From Deltaproteobacteria bacterium (GTDB lineage Bacteria > Myxococcota_A > UBA9160), in NCBI GenBank assembly GCA_003520425.1, contig DOUU01000113.1, positions 29,472 to 37,066 of the forward strand: a DNA stretch of 7,595 nt, written 5' to 3'. Positions within the stretch are counted from its first letter, which is position 1. Every line of letters starts with the position of its first letter. Below, one piece after another: positions 1 through 5,731 of this stretch. Position numbers and translations under genes: made by a program. A model generated the notes under the pieces. That model was not told where the DNA came from and did no database searches. It saw nothing but the letters and a program-made list of their open reading frames with translations.

Positions 1-86
1 AATCGTCCGCATGCCGGAAGACGGTGCGGCCTGCCGCTTCGGGTCCTTGGCGCGGAGGCCTCGTGGCAAGCGCCGGTTCGCCGTCG

Positions 87-1514
87 CTACCCGGTCCTCC
101 AGCCCGACGGCTGCCGGCCGTGTCGCGCCAGCGCACGGATCTCGCTGGCATCGGTCTCCAGCAGGAAACCAGCAGCGACGGCTTCCTCCGTCGCCGCTTC
201 AAACCGCAGGCAATGCTCATCGGGACCACCCGGGTACAGCCGTGCGAGGGTCGCCTCGTCAAGGGTCACCGTCCTTCCGAACAGGAACGTGAAACCATCC
301 CCGCCCGGGGCATCGCCAGAGAGCACCGCGCTCGGCGCCTCGACCCAGGGTGTGCGGATGCCGCCGCAGACGATGCCGAGCTCGTCGCGCACGAGTTCGG
401 TAGCCCTCGCGTCGGACGCCCGAAGGCGCGGGGCCTCGGGCGGCGGTTTCCCCTCACGCACCCAACGGTCCAGGTGCAAGAGCGCAGCATTGAGCACATA
501 GTGTTGTTGGGGACCAGAGTTCACGGGCACGTTCGCAGAGAGACCCATGGGCTTGTCGGTGGGTGCCATGTGCAGGGCGAGCGCTTCGATCGGGACGTTC
601 TCCTGGTCGATTCGCGAGGCGACGAGACCATAAGTGTCGAAGTGGGCCGCGCCGGCCAGCTCCCAGAGGCGGAAGCGTTCGAAGTCGGACTGCCGGGCGC
701 GGCCACCGCCAAGGGCAACCACATCGGTTTCGCTCTGGAAGGTGAGGACCGGGACACGGATGTCCTCGCGAATGCGGTGACCGATCCGGGTGATTGCGCC
801 CACCTTCGCGAGGTCACCGTCCCGCGGTGCGCGGAGATAGCCTCCATCGAGCTCGGCCGCAGCGCCCGGGCGCCCGTGAATCAGGAAGGCGTCGAAGCAG
901 CGCTCGATCGGGTCGACAGCGTTCACGTAGCTGACCAAGAAACCTGCAGACTGGGATTCGCCAATGGCGATCAGGCGTTGCGGCTGGAGAGGGCCGAGCG
1001 GCCCCGAGCCGGTAGTACGGAGCATGCGACCAACGCTTGTGTAGATGTCGAACGCGAAAGCGTCGCCCGGGTGTTCGAGGGACCCGTAGCGCGCGGCATC
1101 CACCTGCTTGAGCGGCATCCCAGGCACGAGGCCGCCGCCATCGATGCCAGCCCTCTGCGCCGAGACACCCACCCAGGCGGCGCGCTCGCGTATCAGGTGG
1201 CGGTGCAAGAAGAGCCAGTCCGGCGCGGCATCGAGGCCACCGCTCACGTTGAGCCACTCGACGACGACGGTTCCATTGAAGCCGGCGGGATCGGAGGGGC
1301 GGAACACAACAATGCGGGTCTTGAAGGGCGCGCGCGCGGCGCGCACCGCCTGCCATCGACCATCCTCGCTGCGCTCGCCACGTACGGTGTACGCGGTCGC
1401 AGTGCCCGTGAGGAACCACTCCTCTCGCACGTAGCCGACAGACTCTAGGTTTGGGGCGCCAACCAGGAGGAAGGGATCGCCCGGAATCGGACCTTTCAGA
1501 CCCGCGCTCGTCAC
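87..1514 (-). CDS. Alpha/beta hydrolase domain-containing protein (Abhydrolase_10-like), 475 aa
   Basis: This is a predicted cytoplasmic serine hydrolase of the large 'alpha/beta hydrolase domain' family (Pfam Abhydrolase_10 type, recognised from motifs and not by search). Family members are presumed esterases or lactonases; no substrate is known for this one. Residues about 83-100 carry the family signature VVVEWLNVSGGLDAAPDW. The nucleophile elbow is GESQSAG at about 185-191, with Ser187 as predicted nucleophile. An acidic residue follows in QSETDV (Glu262 or Asp264), and His291 in GAAHFD is the likely triad histidine. I see no signal peptide or membrane segment. The start is GTG at 1514, because an AAGGAG lies 6 nt upstream; the ATG at 1519 is out of frame and stops after two codons. 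The gene is downstream of the CoA-transferase on the same strand, but the 154-bp gap with hairpins and its own strong ribosome binding site suggest separate translation and perhaps separate transcription. Family confidence is high; substrate is unknown. Confidence 0.9.
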   Translation of the reverse strand: MTSAGLKGPIPGDPFLLVGAPNLESVGYVREEWFLTGTATAYTVRGERSEDGRWQAVRAARAPFKTRIVVFRPSDPAGFNGTVVVEWLNVSGGLDAAPDWLFLHRHLIRERAAWVGVSAQRAGIDGGGLVPGMPLKQVDAARYGSLEHPGDAFAFDIYTSVGRMLRTTGSGPLGPLQPQRLIAIGESQSAGFLVSYVNAVDPIERCFDAFLIHGRPGAAAELDGGYLRAPRDGDLAKVGAITRIGHRIREDIRVPVLTFQSETDVVALGGGRARQSDFERFRLWELAGAAHFDTYGLVASRIDQENVPIEALALHMAPTDKPMGLSANVPVNSGPQQHYVLNAALLHLDRWVREGKPPPEAPRLRASDARATELVRDELGIVCGGIRTPWVEAPSAVLSGDAPGGDGFTFLFGRTVTLDEATLARLYPGGPDEHCLRFEAATEEAVAAGFLLETDASEIRALARHGRQPSGWRTG

Positions 1515-1520
1515 GACATG

Positions 1521-1526
1521 CTCCTT
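1521..1526 (-). promoter_or_regulatory. Ribosome binding site AAGGAG that fixes the GTG start of the hydrolase
   Basis: AAGGAG on the minus strand, within GGAAGGAGC, is separated by 6 nt from the GTG at 1514. The intervening ATG (1519-1517) reads Met-Ser-stop, and its TGA overlaps the GTG. Spacing and frame therefore both select the GTG. Confidence 0.75.
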
Positions 1527-1593
1527 CCGCGGTGCCTCAACGAACCACTTGATTCTACGGGAGGCACCGCCGGATTCGAAGCGGGAGCGAGGG

Positions 1594-1650
1594 ATTCACG
1601 GACTTGCGCTCCCTTACAAGACCGTGAATTTCCGGCGCGATTGCGCCGGA
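1594..1650 (-). terminator. Two consecutive perfect hairpins downstream of the CoA-transferase gene
   Basis: TCCGGCGC (1631-1638) pairs perfectly with GCGCCGGA (1643-1650) across a 4-nt loop. This stable GC-rich stem begins 18 nt after the CoA-transferase stop. It is followed on the minus strand by ATTCACGG/CCGTGAAT (1594-1601 with 1622-1629, 8 bp, 20-nt loop). A further 8-bp palindrome, TGGCGCCA, sits at 1651-1658. No run of U follows the first stem on the minus strand (only AAATT), so this is not a classical intrinsic terminator. It could be a U-less terminator, an mRNA 3'-end stabiliser, or a protein-binding dyad. Confidence 0.4.
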
Positions 1651-1668
1651 TGGCGCCATCGGCAGCCG

Positions 1669-2889
1669 TCAAGCCACAGCTCCCGAGGCCTTAAGCTCGA
1701 GGATCCGCTCCATGTCGAGCCCCAGTTCTGCGAGGACTTCATCGCCGTGCTCATTGAACTCGGGGGCTCGTCGGGTCGGCGTTGGCGCCTCGTCGAACTG
1801 CACGGGCGTCGCGACCAGCTCAAACGGAGTGCCTTCCTTGGTGGCCACCTTCACCATGTAGCCGTTCGCGAGGACCTGCGGATCCGCCGCCACCTCGAGT
1901 GTGTTCTGAACGGGCGCCCACTGGCCCTGAAGCGTCTGGAAGCGCTCGGTCCACTGCGTCAGCGTCCGCTTCGCAAATGCCTCGCGCAGGATGACCACAG
2001 CCTCGCTGGCATTGGCGGCGAGCTTTTCGGCACTCTCGAAACGCGGATCCCTCGCCAGATCGGGCCGATCGATGTGCGCGCAGAAATCCGTCCAGTACTT
2101 CGCGGCCTGGAGCATGACAAGGCAGAGATAGCGGCCGTCCGAGGTCGCGTAGATACCCACCAGCGGATTGAATGAGCCAGTTCCGCCGGGCATGGGCGTG
2201 GCCCAGGGCCGTTTCGTCTGGAGCGAGAGCGCGATGCCGGCGGACATCGCCCACGCGCCCGCGGAAAGGAGTGACACGTCCACGACCGATGGCTCACCGG
2301 TCCGCTCGCGCTTGAAGAGCGCGGCCGCGATGCCGCCAGCGATGGTCATGCCCCCCATCGAGTCGCCCCAAGCCGGCCCCGGCTGCGGGAGCACGCCTGG
2401 AAGCTCCGCGGGCGATACGCTCGCGGCGCTACCGGCCCGACACCAAAAGCTCGTCATGTCATAGCCGCCACGATCCCGCTCCGGGCCACGCACCCCGAAC
2501 GACGTCCCGCGCACGTAAATGATTTTCGGGTTCTGCGCACGAAGGTCCGCGACGTCGATCTTCAGCCGGGCCAGCGTCCCCGGCAACTTGTTTGTCAGGA
2601 ACACGTCGCTCCCGCGCGCCAAGGCGTTGAGCACGGCGAGGCCGTCGGGGTTGCCGAGGTCGAGCCCAAGCGAGCGCTTGCCGCGATTCGAGTGCTCGTT
2701 CAGCACATGCACGCCCTTGGAAAGATCCACCACGCCTGTGCGCCCGAGGCCCCGCATTGCGTCGCCGCGGACCGCATGCTCAATCTTGATCACGTCCGCG
2801 CCCCAGTCAGCGAGCACCGCCGAGGCGGAAGGAACGAAGGCGTGCTCCGCCACCTCCAAGACGCGAATACCCTTCATCACGTCGGTCAT
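1669..2889 (-). CDS. CaiB/BaiF (family III) acyl-CoA transferase, 406 aa
   Basis: This is a class III CoA-transferase, the family of formyl-CoA:oxalate CoA-transferase, CaiB and alpha-methylacyl-CoA racemase. Such enzymes move CoA from a donor acyl-CoA to a carboxylic acid through an aspartyl anhydride, usually to activate a substrate for beta-oxidation-like steps. The N-terminal nucleotide-like fold starts with MKGIRVLEVAEH, followed by LADWGADVIKIE (about 27-38), NRGKRSLGLDL (68-78) and the catalytic-aspartate motif GGYDM, with Asp144 as predicted nucleophile. GDSMGGM (about 175-181), FKRERTGEP (192-200) and NPLVGIYATSDGRY (241-254) are also family-typical. The length is usual (about 400 aa). 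The ATG at 2889 has a full AGGAGG 8 nt upstream; Met5 would sit too far from it. The gene is divergent from the P450 and shares its 109-bp promoter region. Alpha-methylacyl-CoA racemase function is possible but less likely: I see no family-specific racemase signature, and sequence alone cannot exclude it. Confidence 0.93.
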   Translation of the reverse strand: MTDVMKGIRVLEVAEHAFVPSASAVLADWGADVIKIEHAVRGDAMRGLGRTGVVDLSKGVHVLNEHSNRGKRSLGLDLGNPDGLAVLNALARGSDVFLTNKLPGTLARLKIDVADLRAQNPKIIYVRGTSFGVRGPERDRGGYDMTSFWCRAGSAASVSPAELPGVLPQPGPAWGDSMGGMTIAGGIAAALFKRERTGEPSVVDVSLLSAGAWAMSAGIALSLQTKRPWATPMPGGTGSFNPLVGIYATSDGRYLCLVMLQAAKYWTDFCAHIDRPDLARDPRFESAEKLAANASEAVVILREAFAKRTLTQWTERFQTLQGQWAPVQNTLEVAADPQVLANGYMVKVATKEGTPFELVATPVQFDEAPTPTRRAPEFNEHGDEVLAELGLDMERILELKASGAVA

Positions 2890-2897
2890 GCTTCAGT

Positions 2898-2903
2898 CCT
2901 CCT
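2898..2903 (-). promoter_or_regulatory. Ribosome binding site AGGAGG of the CoA-transferase
   Basis: A perfect AGGAGG on the minus strand lies 8 nt before the ATG at 2889. It sits in the 9-mer AGGAGGACT, which also forms the ribosome binding site of the crotonase gene at 4687. Confidence 0.8.
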
Positions 2904-2987
2904 ACCCTCGCGAACCGACCCATCTTCGGTTTCGCTTGCCATTGCCACTCCATCATGGCATATCGTCACACGGAAGCTGGTTTCTGC

Positions 2988-2993
2988 GAGAAG
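2988..2993 (+). promoter_or_regulatory. Weak ribosome binding site GAGAAG of the P450
   Basis: GAGAAG lies 5 nt before the ATG at 2999. It is an imperfect Shine-Dalgarno, but no other plausible in-frame start lies near, and the protein from this ATG begins exactly as P450s of this group do. Confidence 0.5.
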
Positions 2994-2998
2994 TCCGG

Positions 2999-4189
2999 AT
3001 GCCCGATCTGTACTACGACCCCTACGACTACGAGATCGACGCGGCTCCTCACCCGACCTGGCGCCGAATGCGGGACGAGGCGCCACTCTACCGCAATGAA
3101 CGCTATGATTTCTGGGCCCTCTCGCGCTTCCAGGACGTGCTCGATGCCAGCATCGACCACGAGACCTACTCGTCGGCCCGCGGGACGGTTCTCGAGATTA
3201 TCCGCTCACCGCAGCGCGCCCACCTCCAATCGATGATCTTCATGGATCCGCCCGAGCACGATCGGCTGCGGGGATTGGTGAGCCGAGCCTTCTCTCCACG
3301 ACGGATCGCAGGGCTAGAGCCCGAGGTGCGCAAAATCGTTTGCCATTATCTCGATGCGCAGGTGGGCTCGGGAGGCTTCGATTTCGTGGCGGATTTCGGG
3401 GCCAAAGTGCCGATGATGGTGATCAGCAGCATGCTCGGGATTCCGGAGGGGGACCGCGACCAGATCCGGCAGTGGATGGATCAGCTGCTCCATCGCGAGC
3501 CCGGCGAGACCCATCCCGAGGCGCATCTCACGGAGATCGGTGCCAAGACCTTCAGCTACTTCGCCGGCTACGTCGCCGAGCGGCGGAAGGCTCCGCGCGA
3601 CGACATGATGACGGATCTACTCCAAGCCGAGCTCGAGACTTCTAGCGGCGAAAAGCGCCGCCTCACCGACAAGGAGCTGCTGGCCTTCCTGATGCTGCTC
3701 GCCGGCGCTGGAAACGAGACTGTCGCGCGGCTCCTTGGCTTTGCGGGCGCCACGTTCGCCGAGTATCCCGAGCAGCGTGCCAATGTCGTCGCGCGATCGG
3801 CTCTGATTCCCAATGCGATCGAGGAGCTGCTCCGGTACGAAGCGCCTTCGCCGGTGCAGGCGCGTACGGTCATGCGCGACGTCCACTGGTACGGAACGAC
3901 GGTTGCCAGAGACTCGGTGATCCTGCTCCTGACCGGCTCCGCCGGGCGTGACGAGCGCCAATACCCCGATCCGGATCGCTTCGACGTTGAACGATCGAAC
4001 GTCCGTCACCTCTCGTTCGGCTACGGCACCCACTTCTGCTTGGGCGCCGCATTGGCTCGCCTCGAGGGACGGGTTGCACTAGAAGAGGTGTTCGCGCGTT
4101 TTCCCGAGTGGGAAGTCGATTGGGACCGTGTGGAGCGCGTTCACACGAGTACGGTTCGCGGCTACGCGAAGTTGCCGATCCTGTTCTGA
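2999..4189 (+). CDS. Cytochrome P450, soluble bacterial type, 396 aa
   Basis: This is a haem-thiolate monooxygenase, expected to hydroxylate a hydrophobic substrate with electrons from a ferredoxin/ferredoxin reductase. Neither partner is encoded in the window. The canonical elements are present in order: the C-helix region MDPPEHDRLRGLVSRAFSP (about 82-100), the I-helix AGNET (Ala237-Gly238-Asn239-Glu240-Thr241) for oxygen activation, the K-helix ExxR (Glu276-Leu-Leu-Arg279), the PDPDRFDVER stretch (323-332), and the haem loop FGYGTHFCLG (340-349) with Cys347 as axial ligand. Length and lack of a membrane anchor fit class I bacterial P450s. The reading frame stays open for 160 codons upstream, but that part lies across the CoA-transferase and shows no P450 sequence, so the ATG at 2999 is chosen. 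The gene is divergent from the CoA-transferase, implying shared regulation. Family identity is near certain. The CYP subfamily and substrate (terpenoid, steroid, fatty acid or aromatic) are not determinable here. Confidence 0.97.
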   Translation: MPDLYYDPYDYEIDAAPHPTWRRMRDEAPLYRNERYDFWALSRFQDVLDASIDHETYSSARGTVLEIIRSPQRAHLQSMIFMDPPEHDRLRGLVSRAFSPRRIAGLEPEVRKIVCHYLDAQVGSGGFDFVADFGAKVPMMVISSMLGIPEGDRDQIRQWMDQLLHREPGETHPEAHLTEIGAKTFSYFAGYVAERRKAPRDDMMTDLLQAELETSSGEKRRLTDKELLAFLMLLAGAGNETVARLLGFAGATFAEYPEQRANVVARSALIPNAIEELLRYEAPSPVQARTVMRDVHWYGTTVARDSVILLLTGSAGRDERQYPDPDRFDVERSNVRHLSFGYGTHFCLGAALARLEGRVALEEVFARFPEWEVDWDRVERVHTSTVRGYAKLPILF

Positions 4190-4492
4190 ATCAGGCGCAG
4201 CCGAAAGCCCACGATTGAAGATGGGGTGCAGCACCGGGACAGCATGTCGGAGCTCCACCCCCGCTTCAGCACCACGATCAGCCCGGCGGAATGAAGCCAT
4301 TCCACGTCATCGCCTTGGGTCGCTTGAGGCCCCTTCCGGCATCGTCGTTTGTCTGCATCCGTGGCGGACCATTGCACTGGAAGACCTCCATGCCCGCGCG
4401 CGCTCAGACCAACCACCGCAAAACGCTTCCCGGTCGCGTTCGAAACTGGACCTCGCGCCGACTCTGTGGCTCCGGATCACAGAGCATCAAAG

Positions 4493-4654
4493 GTGAACTT
4501 CGGATTCGACGGACATCGGGAGCGCCTGCGCTCAACCGCGCGGCGGTTCCCGGCCTTCCTGCGATTGGTGCACTCCGGCAAAAGCTTGAGCCCGTCGCGT
4601 TCGATCGCCTTTCGTACGGCGACTATCGCGACGAGGCGCTCGGTAACCGCGTGA
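4493..4654 (+). pseudogene. Possible acyl-CoA dehydrogenase N-terminal remnant (53 codons)
   Basis: Reading from GTG at 4493 gives VNFGFDGHRERLRSTARRF. This closely resembles the usual first helix of acyl-CoA dehydrogenases (M-N-F-x-F-x-x-x-x-x-x-L-R-x-x-A-R-x-F). After about residue 19 the similarity ends, and the frame runs 34 more codons to a TGA without recognisable acyl-CoA dehydrogenase features (no substrate/FAD-binding segments, no catalytic glutamate). There is no good Shine-Dalgarno before the GTG. A normal family member has about 380-400 residues, so if the match is real this is a truncated relic of a gene that once lay between the P450 and the crotonase. The match is short and made by eye; chance resemblance is possible. 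Confidence 0.35.
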
Positions 4655-4677
4655 GTTTCGAATCGAACCCATTCTGA
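4573..4677 (+). pseudogene. Coding-like C-terminal fragment ending in the next gene's ribosome binding site
   Basis: This is the last part of a 128-codon open frame (4291-4677), in a different frame from the acyl-CoA dehydrogenase-like piece. About 70% of its codons end in G or C, and it ends RDEALGNRVSFESNPF-stop. The TGA (4675-4677) shares its A with the AGGAGG of the crotonase, the usual packing of adjacent operon genes. I do not recognise the protein. It may be the surviving 3' end of a deleted upstream gene, or simply a fortuitous open frame in GC-rich DNA. Confidence 0.22.
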
Positions 4678-4682
4678 GGAGG
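4677..4682 (+). promoter_or_regulatory. Ribosome binding site AGGAGG of the crotonase gene
   Basis: A perfect AGGAGG lies 4 nt before the ATG at 4687, which is a short but workable spacing. It supports this ATG as the start. The 9-mer AGGAGGACT matches the one before the CoA-transferase. Confidence 0.75.
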
Positions 4683-4686
4683 ACTA

Positions 4687-5496
4687 ATGAGCGACTACTT
4701 CTCCCGCTATCGGCGACTCGCCCTCAACCCCCATCCCGAGGGCATCCTCGAGGTGGTGATGGGCGAGCCGGGCAAGCTCTCGACCGCCGATCACATCCTC
4801 CACCACGAGCTCGCCAACGTCTGGCGCGACATCGACGCGGATCCGGGCACACGCGTCGCGATCTTGCGTGGCGAAGGCAAAGGGTTCTCCGGCGGCGGTG
4901 ACTTTTCGCTCGTGAAAGACGTGGTAGCCAACTTTGATGCCCGCGCGCTCGTGTGGCGCGAGGCGCGTGACCTTGTCTACAACGTCATCAACTGCTCCAA
5001 GCCCATCGTTTCAGCGATCCATGGTCCAGCGGTCGGTGCCGGCCTCGTAGCCGGGTTGCTGGCCGACATCTCGATCGCTGCGAGGGACGCCCGCATCATC
5101 GATGGACATACTCGGCTGGGTGTGGCGGCGGGCGATCACGCGGCGATTGTTTGGCCTCTGCTGTGCGGAATGGCGAAGGCCAAGTACTACCTCCTCCTGT
5201 GCGAGACGGTGAGCGGCGAAGAAGCCGAGCGTATCGGACTGGTCTCGCTCGCAGTGGATGCGGGCGAACTCGTCCCCAAGGCGTTCGAGGTTGCGAGGAG
5301 GCTCGCCGCCGGCGCACAGTCGGCGATACGCTGGACGAAATATGCGCTCAACAACTGGCTCCGCATGGCGGGGCCCACGTTCGATACGTCGCTCGCACTC
5401 GAAATGCTCGGCTTCACCGGACCCGACGTTCGCGAAGGAATCGCGAGCTTGCGTGACAAGCGGGCCGTCAAGTTCGACCCAAACTGCCCATTTTGA
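4687..5496 (+). CDS. Enoyl-CoA hydratase/isomerase (crotonase) family protein with altered active site, 269 aa
   Basis: This is a crotonase-fold acyl-CoA enzyme. The first oxyanion-hole segment is [10 protein letters not shown] (about 64-73), the counterpart of GxxFSAGADL, and the second is [20 protein letters not shown] (112-131). They establish the family and CoA-thioester chemistry. Aligning by eye to rat mitochondrial enoyl-CoA hydratase, Glu144 corresponds to Val121 and Glu164 to His141 (in DGHTRLG), so both hydratase glutamates are missing. Asp150 in AAGDHAA lies about where 4-chlorobenzoyl-CoA dehalogenase has its nucleophilic Asp145. Related crotonases with His and Asp at these places are, to my knowledge, commonly annotated 'enoyl-CoA hydratase' without proof of activity. 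Hydration, isomerisation, hydrolysis or C-C bond chemistry are all open. Length is normal for the family, and the C-terminus has a typical [16 protein letters not shown] segment. The ATG is supported by an adjacent AGGAGG. The gene follows the P450 on the same strand after 497 bp; co-transcription is uncertain. Confidence 0.9.
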   Translation: MSDYFSRYRRLALNPHPEGILEVVMGEPGKLSTADHILHHELANVWRDIDADPGTRVAILRGEGKGFSGGGDFSLVKDVVANFDARALVWREARDLVYNVINCSKPIVSAIHGPAVGAGLVAGLLADISIAARDARIIDGHTRLGVAAGDHAAIVWPLLCGMAKAKYYLLLCETVSGEEAERIGLVSLAVDAGELVPKAFEVARRLAAGAQSAIRWTKYALNNWLRMAGPTFDTSLALEMLGFTGPDVREGIASLRDKRAVKFDPNCPF

Positions 5497-5731
5497 CGAG
5501 CCCACGCAGTTTTGGCATTGGTCCGGAACAATCGGAGTCGAGGACGGGCGCTCCTTCCTATTACGTGTCTGACGTCCGTGTGCGCAAGCGAACGCGCAGC
5601 TGTTTGTGGGGTTCTACGCCGGGCCGGGGCTGACCCAGTCCCTCGATCGTTAGCGCCGAAGAGTAGCCGGGCGAGCTCCGCGATCAGTCGATTCCGAAAC
5701 ATCCATCGGGCTTGGAACCGTTCATGTGCGG
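5497..5731. other. Convergent intergenic region, no gene seen
   Basis: These 235 bp lie between the 3' ends of the plus-strand crotonase and the minus-strand SDR. I find no convincing bidirectional terminator, only short stems such as TGCGC/GCGCA. An orphan GGAAGGAGC on the minus strand (5550-5558) matches the ribosome binding sites at 1521 and 6640 but has no start codon at a usable distance, so it may mark a lost gene. Confidence 0.45.

Larger units (their letters stand above)
2890..2998. promoter_or_regulatory. Divergent promoter/operator region between CoA-transferase and P450
   Basis: The 109 bp must hold the start signals of both genes. Two dyads are visible. The first is GCGAACCGA (2910-2918) facing TCGGTTTCGC (2926-2935): 9 paired bases with one bulged base and a 7-nt loop. 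The second is TGCCAT (2937-2942) facing ATGGCA (2955-2960), perfect 6-bp arms 12 nt apart. On the plus strand a possible -35 TTGCCA (2936-2941; 5 of 6 to consensus) stands 17 nt before a poor -10 CATATC (2959-2964). Promoter assignment is weak. The dyads are plain in the sequence, but their role as operators is inferred. Confidence 0.5.
4190..4686. other. Long gap between P450 and crotonase with no intact gene
   Basis: This 497-bp stretch has open frames on both strands, but none reads as a complete known protein. The first ~300 bases (4190-4490) show nothing I can recognise: a loose GGGGTG (4223-4228)/CACCCC (4256-4261) inverted repeat with a 27-nt loop, and an 84-codon minus-strand open frame (4162-4416) without familiar motifs. 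The last ~190 bases hold an acyl-CoA dehydrogenase-like N-terminus and a coding-like tail, listed separately. The most economical reading is a scar of one or more deleted genes. A real but unknown small gene cannot be excluded. Confidence 0.4.

Noticed and set aside
1..86. Possible gene end or terminator at the left edge
   Set aside because: Only a 4-bp stem (26-37) and no recognisable reading frame; nothing can be supported in so short a piece.
24..1448. 474-codon plus-strand open frame opposite the hydrolase gene
   Set aside because: It is in exact codon register with the minus-strand gene, so its stops require TTA, CTA or TCA codons in that gene, which are rare at this GC content. It shows no motifs, while the minus strand has clear hydrolase signatures.
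1549..2175. 208-codon plus-strand open frame opposite the CoA-transferase
   Set aside because: It has the same register as the minus-strand gene, starts with TTG, and has no recognisable motif. It is an antisense artefact.
2519..2998. 160-codon in-frame upstream extension of the P450
   Set aside because: It runs antisense through the CoA-transferase and the divergent promoter, has no P450 sequence, and would make the protein far longer than the family. The start at 2999 gives the normal N-terminus.
4162..4416. 84-codon minus-strand open frame in the P450/crotonase gap
   Set aside because: It overlaps the P450 3' end, has no recognised domain, and no ribosome binding site stood out. I briefly considered a transposase relic but could not support it.
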